A stretch of DNA of 64,000 nt, from positions 23,001 through 87,000 of the forward strand of contig JAWZYU010000679.1 in NCBI GenBank assembly GCA_038380435.1, read 5' to 3'. Source of the stretch: Ryuthela nishihirai. Lineage: Eukaryota > Arthropoda > Arachnida > Araneae > Heptathelidae. The notes beneath the pieces are model-generated. The model ran no database searches and was not told the DNA's origin. It worked only from the letters and a program-made list of their open reading frames with translations. Positions 33,323-46,519 of this stretch are shown piece after piece. Position 1 is the first letter of the stretch. Every line of letters begins with the position of its first letter. The translations under genes were made by a program, and so were the position numbers.

Positions 33323-36300
33323 TACCATTAAGATTGGAAGATATGCCAATATTGAATCAAATTATCGTGATTTCTTTAACATTATATTTTTCGTATAAAC
33401 ATTAGATATCAATATAAGTTAGCCATCTAAACTCACGCACTGTTATCTTAGATTATTTATTATTATTATTTAGACATTATTATAATATTAAAAATTTAAT
33501 TTTTAAAAATTTTGTTCTAAATCGAATTAGATTATTTTTGTCATCAAATAATAATTATTGCTTTTAAATTTCTAATATACTGTAATAGAAAGATTTTTTA
33601 AAGAAATATTTTAAGGCTTTTATTTTGACCATTTATTTTTTTGTGTAGATAGGGGCCTGATCCGAAAGAATTATTTAAACTTCGTTATTTAAATCATCTC
33701 ATTTTACCAATGAGTGCTAAAATTTGTTTAACTCCTTTTCAGAAAAACCATCTTTACGAGTGAACATCCTACTCTATGAACTGTGCTGACAAGACAGAAG
33801 TGATGTTATCAAGGAGAAGTTACAAATGATGTCATATATTCATATAACGTTGACCTCCCATCTGAGAGCTACAATTACTCACCCTCAGAAGTAAAGGCCT
33901 TTTCCTTTCAAGAAAGTGAACCCTTTATTCAAAGCACAAGAAGTTTTAGCGTGTCCCAACTCCAAAGAAACAATATTGTCGAACACAGAAGATGAATTTA
34001 TCTGAATGTGATGCTATATATTTAACAAAACAAATATTGTAAAGCTGAAATTCATTATACTACGTAAAAGTTTACTGATATATTTCATTTTAAAAATTTT
34101 CTTCGAAAATATAAAATGCCAGTGAAACATGCATCACTTAAAGAAAATGGAACGTTACCATTTGTAATATTTCCAATGCTGTATTCACTGAATATAATTG
34201 AGAACTCTTTATGTATCCACCTACGACGTCATTTGCTACAAAGGCAATTCATGTGTAGACATTGCGAAACTCATTTTCGCATAAGATTAGTTTAAATCGA
34301 CTGAAAACAAGCATTTTTAAATCTGATGTATTTAGATGTCCCCATTAATGTTTAATTTGCTCATTTAATACGTTAAATCTTTAGCATACCTGCCGATTGG
34401 AAGTTGACAATCTCATTTATTAGTTTCTCTTACAATTTCCATTGTTTTCATGTTAAGAAATATCACTACGATACAAAACTATGAAGTATCGGAATTTTCG
34501 TTGCTCACTTTTTATGTATACTCATTACTGTTATGTATCTAGAAGATAGGCATTTGAAGTCTTTTGAAAGAAACTGCTGCAGTATGTGAAACGAAAATTA
34601 TTTATGAGATAAATTAGCCATATTTTACTTAGAATATAAAATGACTCAGTTAATTTAGTGAATTCGAATAGATTTAATATTAAAAGAAAGATTTAATATT
34701 AAAAGAAAAAAAAATAGGCTCTAGTCTAGATTACATGTGTTCCACTGTATTCTTGTGTTTAATGTTAATTGTACTCGATAACGTAATCATTACCATTATG
34801 AATTAGTCCAGCAAGTGTAATACTATAATCAGTACAGTTGAGGGAAAAGAATAAACTAAAGGTCATCAACACACTATTCAATACACTTCGAATCTGGGAA
34901 TTTACGTGGCCACATATGCAATTTTGTCTGCCAGCCCCCTGAAATTCCGCAGGACGAGACTGAAATTTCAAAATTGCGAATTAAAGAAAATGGGGGAAAT
35001 TTGTCCCGGGTTCGAAATCGGGTTCTCTTACAGCTAGGAAAAAAATTTAACCTGACAAATTTTCAGTTGGAAATCAATGATCGCGTGACCCCCTTAGCCC
35101 TAATAGAATTTAAAAAAATGTTTTGAACTGAAAACACGATTCTCTCTTAGCTAGAGATTTCAATTTTTAAGGCAAATTCGCAAGGGAAATTCGCGTTTAA
35201 ATGGCGAAATCTTTCTAGAGTTACGGGGGATCAAAAAGCGTTAAAAGTGCAGGTGCACTTCATGAATATCCTATTTACTTAAGATATTACGCAATTGATA
35301 TCGATTAATTTTTGTTTTTTTTTTTTGGAATAAAAAATATTTGCATAGAAATTTAGTATTTCCCTAAACTTGATCAAGAACATGCCGACAAAAGATGATT
35401 TATGTTAAACAGACATCTTATGAAAGTAACTTAGTAATTCTCCTGTTGGAAGTCGAAAACAGTTCTGATAGTGACGGTTAATTAAACCTGAAATCTAACC
35501 CAAATGGGTCAATTATAAAGGGAAAAAAATAAATTTACTCCCTGATGTACACTAAAATTTAAAAGTAAAACAAGCTAATTATGATATCACTTACCAAATG
35601 CATATTATCTTAAAAAGCAAATAGGATCCGTGCATGTTTCTTTTCGATTCGTGAAAGAAACGATTTTGATTTCCTCTCTTCCTTTATTTAAACTAAATAT
35701 GAATTGAATGAATGATTCAATCATTAATATGATTACCTATAAAAATTTATTTCTTTTTAGGGCACGTATGGTAAGATAACCACTTTTTAAATTAATATAT
35801 TTTATTTTTTGCTCATAATTTGTGGTAGCTCATGATCATTCTTAGACGTTAGAGGCTTTCATTTTGGATATAATCTCATTGCAACTTGTTCCGTTAAATT
35901 TTCTTCATTCTTTATAAGGGAAAGAAAGAGGAATCATAACTTCTTTTATTCTGTGACATTCGTTCAGGGGTAAACGATTTTATTTGACAAAACCATTTGT
36001 GTATCAGGATATATAGGAGGAACAGATCATTTCTTCCTTTTTTCAAGGGGGAAAATATAGGTAAATTCCTTTTAGAATATGATACTCATCACATCACAGT
36101 CTTCCATTTGACGCATAACATGTTGTGTTCGTTTCTTGCATTCAGATGATGTAGATAGAACAATCGTTTACACATTTCCCCTTTATTCGTAAGGAAGGAT
36201 TTATGAGGGTAAATTTTTATATCTTATCTCTACGTCATAGGTTTCGTTTGATGCATAGCTTGTTTGTTACTCGAGTTCAACTGCTCAGCGGAAACCAAAA

Positions 36301-36873
36301 AAAAGGAAACCTCTAGCCAACAGTGGCGGTTGAAAGAGTTCCATCGGGTTCCTATAAATATTGAATTTCCAACAACATTGAATGATTATTTTGAACAAGT
36401 GCCTTCAGCATTTTTCAATGTAGGCATTATTGCCAATTCACACTAACAAAAGAAGCTAGATCTAGCGCTGAAAAAAGCGTTTTGGCACGAAAAAACAACA
36501 ACAAAATTTTTAAGCTTTTAGAAACATTTCCTCTAGATCGCAACTTTGTTGTGCAATGAAGCTTATATTCAGGTTTTGGGGCAAATGTAATCGCTATTCT
36601 ATAAAAATTCAATAATGATTTAAGAGTTAAACATGATAAAAAAATATGATTTCCAGAACAAAGTACATATATTGTATAAGCTAAATTAAAATGCCTCTTA
36701 TGACATTTGTTTGTTCCTGACTGTAGAGAGGGAATTTTACATTTCCCTAATTACACTAAGTGCTACTATAAAAAGAACTCACCGTTAGGATGTCTTTTTT
36801 ACTTCATTGGTTACTATAGTAAAACAGTAACCTAAAGGGACAATGGGAAAAATGAAAAAATGAGAAAAGCGAC
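33323..36873. other. Spacer of inverted duplication, left part: no supported gene
   Basis: AT-rich sequence without recognised coding domains. A 60-codon frame at 36264-36446 shows no motif. The stretch 35640-36240 contains loosely similar blocks (aaggaatttt and tttcattc types) that may be old duplications. I see nothing else. Confidence 0.5.
34129..34230 (+). repeat. Direct repeat copy 2
   Basis: Second copy of the repeat at 33235-33322, about 890 bp downstream, with an extra 12-bp block. It could be a short LTR or a remnant of a tandem duplication. Confidence 0.8.
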
Positions 36874-36966
36874 ACCTGAGCAGAAAGAAAATACAAGCAT
36901 CATACCTTACCCGGGGCTCGATCCCAGGTCCCTTTGCCCAGTACTAAGCTCGCTAACCTCTCGGCG
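36874..36966 (-). mobile_element. SINE-B head fragment
   Basis: On the minus strand the tRNA-like head is visible with a B-box-like gggatcgagccccgggtaag. The body beyond the cctgagcagaaa block is missing. Confidence 0.65.
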
Positions 36967-37507
36967 GTTATTCAGAGATAATTTAGATTGCGTTAAAACT
37001 AAACGAGATCGTGGACCAAAATTAAAAAAGTCTTATGGACGCATGCTTTATTCAAATATGACTAAACTCGATTGTCTCTCCATCATATCGCCTTGATCGG
37101 CCTGCCCATTTACAGACGGTTTAACACATTATGGGATTAGGTGGCAGTATTTAACCGGAATCGAAAGCTGCATATATAAGAGAGACAAATTATGGGTCTA
37201 ATTAAAAGTCTCTAAAAAGTCCGTTATTTTAAGGGATTACGAAAATTTGGCAAACTTTTAATCGTTTAAAAAGCAGTTAAAAACGCAGAAATAAAATTGA
37301 AAGGCTATTTTTTATTTTTGTAAAGCCAAATTTCCTGCCATAAGCAAACTGAAAATTTTACATCGTCGACCCGCTCATAAAAAGTTAGATCTGGAGTGCT
37401 TGAAAAAAAAAACTAAATTGGCAGCATTACAGCGATATTATTCGCATAGCACAGCAATTTATATTTGAAGCATGCAATATCGGCCCTTCTCTAGGCCTGT
37501 CACTATG

Positions 37508-37617
37508 CACAGAGGAGCCTAGCCTAGACCTAGCACAGAGGACCTAGCCTAGACCTAGCACAGAGGACCTAGCACAGAGGACCTAGCCTAGACCTAGCAC
37601 AGAGGACCTAGCCTAGA
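37508..37617. repeat. Tandem repeat (acctagcacagaggacctag)
   Basis: Four to five units of about 26 bp, some shortened to 17 bp, built from cctagcctagacctagcaca and gagga blocks. It directly adjoins a perfect palindrome. Confidence 0.93.
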
Positions 37618-37618
37618 C

Positions 37619-37688
37619 TTTCAGCTGATACCAGTGTTTTTCGGCAGAGACTAAAGTCTCTGCCGAAAAACACTGGTATCAGCTGAAA
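37619..37688. repeat. Perfect palindrome, 34-bp arms, 2-bp loop
   Basis: Arms 37619-37652 and 37655-37688 are exact reverse complements separated by aa. The arm begins tttcagctgatacc. The DNA would extrude as a hairpin with almost no loop. No protein or known element accompanies it. Confidence 0.97.
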
Positions 37689-37814
37689 AATCTACTTTAC
37701 TTCTTATTTCTTATTTTCTTATATTATAATCTACTTTACTTTTTAAATCTAATATACTACTCTACTTTTCCACGTAAAAGGTCCAATGATTAGAACCCGT
37801 CTGGTCACTGCTAT

Positions 37815-37905
37815 CTATCAACGTAATATTGATGGTTGAATGAGCCCTTGTGCACCCTCGCACCCTCGTAATATTGATGGTTAAATGGGCCCTTGTGCAC
37901 CCTCG
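37815..37905. repeat. Two-unit tandem duplication
   Basis: A unit containing cgtaatattgatggtt and cccttgtgcaccctcgca is present twice, with small differences. Confidence 0.85.
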
Positions 37906-39402
37906 CATCCGATGGATCGAAGGTTCTTCTGCCTTCACTTGGGGGAGAGAGCCTCGCTGCATCTGACCGTTATCCCTCTTCTTAAACCGCTGTTTATATT
38001 TACAAAAATATGTATATTTCGGTAATATACATACAATACAAATACTCATAAATAAAATGCTTGTTAACCAAATATATATTCCATTTATTCAAAAAAATCT
38101 CTAATATTTCCCAATCTAAATAATTTTAGTGCTAAAAGCAAAAATGGAATGTTTTAAAGATAATATTGCTTTTAGTCATCAGCGCTGCTTTTTATTTTTT
38201 AGCAAACTAATGTCAGCTTCCTTATTTTTTGAACACCACATATCTTAATCATGTCAATAATAACACAATTTAAATATCTGTCAATATTGGCTGATACAAC
38301 TGTCTGGGAAGTGATTCATTTCATCTTTTCCAATTGTCACGGTGTCAGGTTGCAATTGTATAAGAGCATTATTTGTTTATTTTGAACTTCAATTTATTTT
38401 GGCCTTATTGTTTTATTGTTTTTTTTCTCATCATCGTTATATTTTATTTTTCCCTTTCATTCCCAATAGAGAAAAATATGTATTTCGTTTGTGATGTGAG
38501 ATTTTAAATCTCCTTGAGAAACGTCTCCTTGAGAAACATCATAGCCTTCGTTTCATTTCCCCGCTTTATTGTTTGCTTTACCTCCATACAAATTTCACTG
38601 TTGTATAATATTTTCTTCATAGAATTAGTGATACTTACCTCATATATTCAATCCTAGCATTATCCTCTTATATCATGCTTAACATTGTTGAAATGATGAT
38701 TTGCTTCTTTAAACAAAATGCAGTGAAACCTCCCTGAAGCAGACACCAGTGGAACAAAAGGACAGGTGTCTGTTTACGAGAGTTGAGACAAGTTTGACGA
38801 AGTCGAACAAATAAAGGCATGCAAATAAAATATGTGTAACAGAAACAGATTCATAAATTTGATGCAGTAAGTAAATGTATATATGTATAAATATTTCCTA
38901 AGAAAAGATAATTAACTTTTCTGTTTATAATATCTCGTTTTCACAGTTTCTCTCTGTTTATAATTAAGTAACCGTAATTTTAGTTCAAAATCGTAGTTTT
39001 GCTTCATTAGGAGCTTTTAGTGTTGATGGTGATTTAAGGCATTAATATATTTTTGGGATTTTGATTCACATTGTCCGTTAATCTTTTTCTTCTTCAAGTT
39101 GACCTTATCAGTGTTTAATACCACAATATTTGAACCTGCTACGACTGCGTTAGAGCCTATTGAAACGTATTCCACACCATTATTTTTCCTTTACAACTTA
39201 TATTTTAACTTAAACAGAGACTTATCGCAGAAAGTGCTCATAGTTTGTACAGGCCTTCTCATAAAAGGACATGGCCAACTAAGATCAAAGTCACTGCCTC
39301 AGCTAAACATAAAACAGCACACGAAGTATGCCCTGCTGGAAGAGTAGCTAGCTCTCTAACCGTAATGCCAGTTAAAACTTTCTATTGGATTTCGCAATGT
39401 CT
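37906..39402. other. Spacer, right part: no supported gene
   Basis: AT-rich. The only element-like signal is a pogo-type terminal repeat at 38721. A duplicated tctccttgagaaac block lies at about 38508-38537. The 39099-39347 frame shows no domain. Confidence 0.45.
38721..38795 (+). mobile_element. Possible pogo/Tigger-type terminal inverted repeat
   Basis: cagtgaaacctccctgaagc followed by agacacc and, shortly after, gacaggtgtctgttt resembles the start of many pogo/Tigger elements and MITEs. The opposite end was not located and no TA target site precedes it. It may be a solo fragment. Confidence 0.35.
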
Positions 39403-39503
39403 ATATCATCATCATCATTGTCATCCTCAAACAGCCATGGGCTATGGAGGTCCAACCAGACCGTGCAATTTAGTTCTCCAAGCAAGTCTATCCTGAGCTA
39501 CAT

Positions 39504-41739
39504 CTACTGCATCTGGCCACTGCACACCAATTCTAACAAGGTCCTGTTTGACATTGTCTGCCCACCGCATCCTAGGTCTCCCCTTCTTTCTGAGGCCTTT
39601 ACCTTATTCGCCAATCTATAATTATTCATACGGGCAACATGGCCAAACCAACGGAGTCTCTCTCTGCACAATATGCTGCTTAAATGAGGTTGCAAACTCT
39701 TTGCCTAACCTCATCATTAGTTACAAAGTTGAACCACCTAATGCCCAAGATGCGTAAGCATCTGGAATCAAAAGCATCTAGTTTCCTTGCATCTTGCTAA
39801 CAAAGTGTCCACGTTTCACTACCATAACTAACCCTAGAAAGAACCAAACTATTATACAGTCTAATTTTAGTCTTTAGGTGTATACACTTATTTCTCCACA
39901 CTCTCCATAGATTCTTAAAAGAGATATATATATATAAATAGATTCCTATTCGTCTGTTAATTTCATGCCGCATATCACCAGTATCTCTTTCATAGCTCCC
40001 AAGATAATTAAACTGTTGACACCTGCCCAAGACTGCAACCATTCAGAGTAACTTAATCACATCCTGCCTGACCAATTTTCATCACTTTAGTTTTCTCTCT
40101 GTTTGTAACCAAACCAACTCTACTACCAGTTTCATCAACAGCTCGAATGAAAGAATTCATCTAATCAACATCATTTGCCAAAAGGGCTAAATCATCAGCA
40201 TAATCTAAATCAGAAATTTTAGTATCTCCAGTCAATGGACTGGAGATACTAAAATTTCTGAATCTTTCCCTTGAAGGGAATTTCGCCTAACATAATCGAT
40301 AACCAAGCTAAAGAGAAAAGGAGAGAAAATGCACCCTTGTCGAGCACCAGAAGTAATGCTAAACCAATTGCTACAAGCCTTACCAACTGTCACACACGAC
40401 TCAGTGTTATTATAGAGAGCTTTCATTATGTTAATTAACTTGTCAGGTATACCATATGATCACACAATCAATCACAATTATGACGATCAACAGAGTCGAA
40501 AGCCTTTTTATAATCAACAAAGCTAGCAACCAAAGGTTTCTGAAACTCTAAACATTTCTCAAGAATCTGCCTAAGTGAAAATATCTGATCCACACATTCC
40601 CTACCACTTCTTAATCCACATTGCTCATCACGCAATTGACTGTCAACCAGATTCTTAATTCTATTAAGCACAATCATGGAAAGAACTTTACCTGGAACAG
40701 AGAGAAGGTTGATACCCCTATAGTTATCACAAGAACTGTTTTGAAAATAGGGATAATAATAGCTCTGGTAAAATCCTTAGGAACAATGCCTTTATCATAA
40801 AAGATATTCAAAATTTCAGTCATCCAAGTGGTAACCGAAACATTCCCAGTTCTAAGCATTTCCGTAGTAATTTCATCTACCCCTGGGTATTTATGCAGTT
40901 TAAGTTTAGAAACAACCAAAATAACTTCATATTGTGTTATAGGGCCAACATTGCAAACAATGAAAATAGAACTAACCACATTGTTTAGAATATCACTGAA
41001 ATGTTCAGCTCACCTAGCCATGACAGAATCCTCACCTTCTATAACCTTACCTTGTTTATCCTTCAATCCCTGTATACCTGTTTATCCTTCAATCCCTATA
41101 TGACCTGGCATTCCACAGAACTAGCCCATTTGCTGTTAATCAATATATAATCAATCATATTCTTATGCAGCCCATCGGGTGAAACCCATGTGTACTTATG
41201 TATGTCGCGGTGTTTGTAATAAGTGTTAGTTATTCTGAATCCATTGAGTTTGCTTACCTGTAGGAGACGTTGCCCATTGCCATTACTCCTCCCCAAAGGC
41301 CAGAGTCAGTACCAACTTTGGCATTGAAGTCACCAAGAACAAGGGTAATATCTCCTTTCTTGACAGAATTCAAAATATCCTGAAGTTGTTCATAAAACCT
41401 ATCCTTCTCATCCTCATCGGCATCCTCAGTGGGGGCATAACAGCAGATAACATTCAAGTCTTTAACGCTTGTCTGAAATTTTGCTGTAAGAAACCTTTCA
41501 TTAATGCACTCATATCCTAGAAGAGCATCACTAGCGTGTCTGCTGAGAAGCAGACCCACGCCTTGGTGATGCTTATTGTCGTCCATCCCTGAAAAGAGAA
41601 ATTTAAGATTATTTTTAAGAATGTGACCTTTATCTGTCCATCTGGTCTCTTGCAAGCCGAGAATATCTAAATTATAATGGTGGAATTCTTGTGTGAGGAC
41701 ATCAAGAGAAAAACTCTGTGCAGAGTCCTCACATTCCAA
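39504..41739 (-). pseudogene. RTE endonuclease-RT, deleted and rearranged
   Basis: The endonuclease (41739-41254) shows LDILGLQETRWTDKGHIL and TLVLGDFNAKVGTDS. The linker between the endonuclease and RT is largely deleted (about 41100). The RT has LVASFVDYKKAFDSVDRHN (40677-40468), then a frameshift, ITSGARQGCIFSPFLF (about 40340) and the catalytic motif DYADDLALL on another frame (about 40180-40205). Between the last two, a 52-bp perfect fold-back replaces normal sequence. The C-terminus (39695-39504) keeps CRERLRWFGHVARMNNYRL. It is dead by several lesions. Confidence 0.88.
40210..40261. repeat. Perfect palindrome inside RTE copy (24-bp arms)
   Basis: Arms 40210-40233 and 40238-40261 are exact reverse complements around aatg. 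Other RTE copies (for example 11560-11610) have ordinary coding sequence here, so the second arm was created locally by copying the first in inverted orientation, replacing about 25 bp. Confidence 0.95.
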
Positions 41740-42910
41740 CTACCTATGGAGAGAAAATGTTAGTGGGATGTTTAAAGAAACTATGTTTATTGAGAGAGGG
41801 AAATACCGACAATATCAAACAGCCCCCTAATCGCAGACATGGAGCAAAGACCCGTTACCTCGCAACTAAAGGCTGAAGCCATCTACACTGAAAGAGTTCC
41901 TCCAATGTAGAATTTGACGATGTCAGTAGAAGCAAAGAGTTCAGGTGCCTGCGATGACCTCTGCTCAGGATTATCCACCAGCTGATAAACATATCCTATG
42001 AATCTATTCACTTGGGGCTGTCAACCCTCAAACAAAAAATAGTGGAAGATTTTCCCTCCACAGAAGCCCACCAGTGCAGCAAAATCAGGATCCATAATCA
42101 AGCTCAGAGTCCAGTGGGTTTATATGGTCAGCACCAGGACTCTGTGTGGTTGACCACACCTCCGCAGGGTAGAAAAAAAAAGAAAAGTAGCCATAGTTGT
42201 CCAGATCAGTAGGCCACAATAATCTGGCAGCCCTCCCCTTCCGTTCACTTCTACAAGAGAGTATCTCTTTTGAAAGTTACTAACGGTCTGCACCACGAGA
42301 AAGCGGGCTCGTACATTAGGTGCTAGGCCTGGCCGGTTCTATGCATCATCACAGGGTATTGGAGCATAGCTCTCCTTCCAGCCTGTGAGTAATGATGCAT
42401 CAGATTCATCTTCAGTATCGCTTTCGTCATATTGCCCTAAATTACAGTTAAATCCTACCTTTTTGGAGATAGTTACAATTGTAGAGAATTTTGTCACACA
42501 ATTTCCATCGTTCGTTTTTGAAACAGATGTTTAAGAACCAATTGTCAGTATTTTACCTTGAGATATTCTGCAATTCCTTGATCTAGAAGTAGAAATGTAG
42601 ATGTGACTTTGGGTGGCAAAAGCACTTTTTCAATGATGTTTATTCTTTGGATGATATATTGCATTACCAAAGATTAAAATAATTATTTTGTTCTGGCAAT
42701 CACTCTTTTTTATGTAACTGGGTCAACAGTTACATCATTACGCCTATAGTCATCCATGACTTATTGTTTGATCCCCAATTAGCAATTTTTTTTTGTCATT
42801 GCCCTTAAAGCACATTAGTTTCAATGATTTACCCATGAAAAGAGGAATTTCACGAAAGCCCGTCATGTTTCTACTCAACAGTAATGTGAGATATTCCTTT
42901 GTTACCTACA

Positions 42911-43207
42911 TTGAGATTTTTCTGTTAAACCTTGACCCTAAACTGGTCAGAAAGGGGACACCTAGAGGCTTGGATGAGCCTTTGTCGTCAGAGATGAACA
43001 TTAAGTTGTCCCATGTGCAGGAGAGTCATACTCTGTGCATGTTAACGAACACTCTACATTGCTCTGACAGGAGGCTTCCATCTCTCTTGTTACAATTGTT
43101 CAGTAGATCTTTTTCCTATAAACTGAACCATTGGGTTCTTGTTGCCTGGCCATTTTAGCACAATGTCTACGGAAAAGTACCTCTCAGAGGTAAAACATCC
43201 CAGTCCT
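42911..43207 (+). mobile_element. Old degenerate SINE-A copy, right arm
   Basis: Mirror of 30535-30830, with blocks catgttaacgaacactctac and ttgcctggccattttagca. Sites that differ from the left arm are few. Confidence 0.65.
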
Positions 43208-43635
43208 ACTTTACTCCACCCATGTTTCCCTCAAAAGCATATTGGGTTTATGGAATTGTGATGGAAAAAACAGATCAATTTCATCTGCGTTCGATACATT
43301 TTCTGGAGAGCATGATTTATATATTGATGGTAATCTTTTTTCCTATTCAAAAGCAGTTTCTAAAATTTACGCCAGTGGACACTATACGAAAGGTTTTTTT
43401 AAGGAACTATTGTAACGCCTACGAAACTTATTTGACTATTCACATGAGGCTTTAAAATTTCATTATAACACAGATTTTTGCAACCATTTTCAATACGTAC
43501 TTTGTTTCAATAATAGACCCAAAGATAGGAATTGTTTAACTACACATAGGACAAAATTACTCAAAGTCAATTTATTCACTAAAGTGTATTTGCCATTAGA
43601 AATTGTACTTATTATTTTCCATTCAAATTTTTCCA

Positions 43636-43899
43636 CTACTGTTTAAAAAGGTGCTCTTTTTGGACGATTAATAATGCTGAAGTTTTGCTTATTTTGAAAT
43701 AATCAGCTAAGGTACGAAATCCATCTTTTGCTTTCCCGACTTCCTCTACAACTTCTACTTTATCTTTTAAAATTAGCAACTTTCGAGATATATTGAGTCG
43801 TTCAAGGTCTGATCTGTAAAATTCTTCTGAACTACCAATAAATTCCCTACACACACATGAAATCGATGATAACCGCACACTCATATGTAAAAAACACAA
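43636..43899 (-). pseudogene. CENP-B/pogo-type HTH fragment, right arm
   Basis: Mirror of 29855-30103 with the same HTH-like block (KLLILKDKVEVVEEVGKAKD and FRTLADYFKISKTSALLIVQ). It reads six residues further upstream because one codon differs near 43880. No catalytic domain follows. Confidence 0.55.
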
Positions 43900-45124
43900 C
43901 TGAACATTACAGGATATAGTGGTAGTGCCAGGTTAGATGATACTTTAGTTAGATAAATCATTATACTTTGTACATCGAATGATTATCAGTCTGTTGAATG
44001 AGTACAGCTCACTTACAGAATATAATATTTTCATTAAAACCAAAGCTTTTACCTAAGATTGTCGAAGTTTCCATCAGAGAGAGATCAAAAATACGAAAGG
44101 AGCATGTTTTGCCGTATCCGTATTGGAGAGTGTCCGTTTTGGAGTGGTTATTTAATATGTCATTTCAATGTTTCTGGCAGGTGGACCAATGAAAGTGTTC
44201 ACAAAAAGGTGGTATCCGTTAATAGCTGTTTCATACTAAAAGATCTTTGTTACTTTTAGTGTTCTGATTAATAAAATGTTCTTAAATTGTTTTTTAATTT
44301 GTTCAACACATTTTATTTTTTTATTTCCTTTATATTTGTTTATAACGAAATTTCCTCGTGTTATCATAATTAAATTCACATGAATTAATGAAATAATTAT
44401 GACTTATGAAATAATTATTATTATTTTTATCTTATTAAAAAAACACAAGATTTTCCTCTTTATATAATTATTCATATTTTTGATGGTGGGCTTTCGTGAA
44501 ATTCCTTTTTTATGGGTAAATCACTGAAACTAATGTGCTTTAAGGGCAATGACCTAAAACTTTTATTGTTAATTGGAGAGAAAACAACAAGTCATGGATG
44601 AGTAGAGGCGTAATGATGCAATGATAGACCCAGTGCAAAGAGTAATTGCCGGAACAAAAGAAAAATATTTCAATCGGTGGTAATGCAACGTATATCAAAC
44701 ATATATAAGTTCCATTCAATAGAAAACATTTTTGTTTCATTATTGAAGCACATCAGTATCACAGTTAAATTGATATTTGACCCCAATTTGATCTTAAAAG
44801 AATTGTGAGATTTTAAATCTCCTAAGTTTTGCGATATAGTAGATTTTCATGAAACCTGACACCATGCACCATAATACACTTAATGTTTTAATAAATCCAT
44901 ATTTCACATTTTTAGATTGAGCATATTGCACGGTTATGTTTAATAAGGTACTATGAATGTATTGTATATTTAATAAGGTACTATGAATGTATTGCGAAAT
45001 CTTTTTTTCGTTTTCAAGGTCCTACGAAAGGTAAGTGTTAACGAAGAAGTTTTACAAGGTCCTATGAAGTGAAGCGATGGAAACTTTAGAACACTGCAAC
45101 ACGATCTGAGTAGCAAAATACAAG

Positions 45125-45505
45125 GTGAGGAGATATTTCCTAATCCCATCAATCTGCCTTAAATGCCATAAATTTGGCCATCTGGCAAGAAGATGTTCAG
45201 GAAAGATCACATGCAAAAGATGTAGCCAAAATATTACGAAAGGCCTTTGCAAACTGCAGTCTAATCTTTCAGTGCCTTGCAGCCAAAAAGGAAACAGGAT
45301 GTGGACGTCGACTGCCATAACGTATTTTTTTATGGTACAATGCATGGTCTTTGTGCATAACATGGTTATTGTTGTGCATAAGATAGTTTCCATGATTGAA
45401 CTCCGTGATTGGTTTACATTGCGTAGAGATCTGCTTTATTTAAAGGCCTTGCCAGTTTCAGCATCCCACGTGACTGGATACGATTTTTTATCGTGGTGTA
45501 TATAA
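45125..45505 (+). pseudogene. Zinc-knuckle (ORF1-type) relic, right arm
   Basis: The frame carries CLKCHKFGHLARRC followed by CKRCSQNITKGLC, two adjacent Cys-knuckles as in the ORF1 of Jockey/I-type elements. This copy keeps the cysteine lost in the left arm. No upstream RNA-binding domain or ORF2 is present. Confidence 0.5.
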
Positions 45506-46045
45506 TAATTTATCCATTCTGTGTATAATGATATATGTTACCAGTCTCCTTCAGCTTCCCTATTTATTACTCATTTTTAGACACCGACGTTTTCTACGTT
45601 TATCTGTAAGAGAACTAAGATTCTTTACATAATGGGAATAAGCTGTTGAGCAAGTCGTAACGTTTTTCTCTTCCAATTGGCTAAATCAGAACTATTTCGT
45701 TAGGACCGTGCCTGTAACCCTAAGTCAGGAGTCTGAAAATTAAATCATATAGGAGGCTGAATCACTAACATTTCATTATAGGGTATTTCATTTTAATAAC
45801 AAGAAAAATATAGTTAGAATTTTTTTTAATGTTACATACTTTTAACACCAAAATATAAACTTAAATTCTATTCATAGTGATTCCTTCTTGGGCTAAAGGT
45901 GAACACATTCTGCGTACTCACATGGATTCGATCATCTCAGTCGATCCAAGTTAGTAAGCCACAGTTTGTTACCATGATTATGATGAAACATATTGGTTGT
46001 GGAATACTCAAAATGTGTTCAAAGGCCACATATCTGAGACCCTGT

Positions 46046-46146
46046 CTTAAGGTATCTAAGGGAAATGTACTGTATATTGTGAAGGTATCTAAGGGAAGTG
46101 TACTGTATATTGTGAAGGTATCTAAGGGAAATGTACTACATAACTG
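46046..46146. repeat. Three-unit tandem repeat, right arm
   Basis: Mirror of 27595-27695: aaggtatctaagggaaatgt and variants three times. Confidence 0.9.
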
Positions 46147-46519
46147 TGAAAATGCAACGTATAATATCTGAGGATTTCTTCAATGTCAAATATTGGTCAT
46201 GTTTCAGTTTCAGTCTGATGCTTAAGAACTCAATTAAATGTGACGTCGACAAGTGATCATTTTTCTATACCAGGCTAATTAAGAAACCATATCAAACATC
46301 AAACCTAAAAGTCCCCCTAAACCATTCTTTCTATTTACAATACACAAAAATATATATATTATGGGGAAATATTTTAAACAGTAGAATAAATATGTTTAAA
46401 CTTCATATATATATATTTTCTTTTTCTACATGAAACCAATTTCTTAAATAAAAATCAAACACAGGTAAAGTACCTGTAGGCTGAACGATTCAGGGCATAG
46501 AGGAAAAATCGACTTGATC

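Larger units (their letters stand above)
39403..42382 (-). mobile_element. RTE element, right copy spanning arm and spacer
   Basis: Minus-strand RTE running from the 5' leader (42382) to the 3' trinucleotide tail (atcatcatcatcat, about 39408-39422). The part 40515-42382 belongs to the right arm and is duplicated in the left arm. The part 39403-40514 lies in the spacer and is not duplicated. It shares the internal deletion near 41100 with the left copy, so the deletion predates the duplication. Confidence 0.92.
42647..44711. mobile_element. Candidate DNA transposon with inverted repeats, right arm
   Basis: Mirror of 29030-31095: inverted repeats at about 42647-42873 and 44490-44711 enclose a SINE-A relic and a CENP-B-type HTH fragment. 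Confidence 0.5.

Noticed and set aside
39099..39347. 82-codon frame in the spacer as a host gene
   Set aside because: No motif recognised and it ends near RTE 3' sequence; support is too weak.
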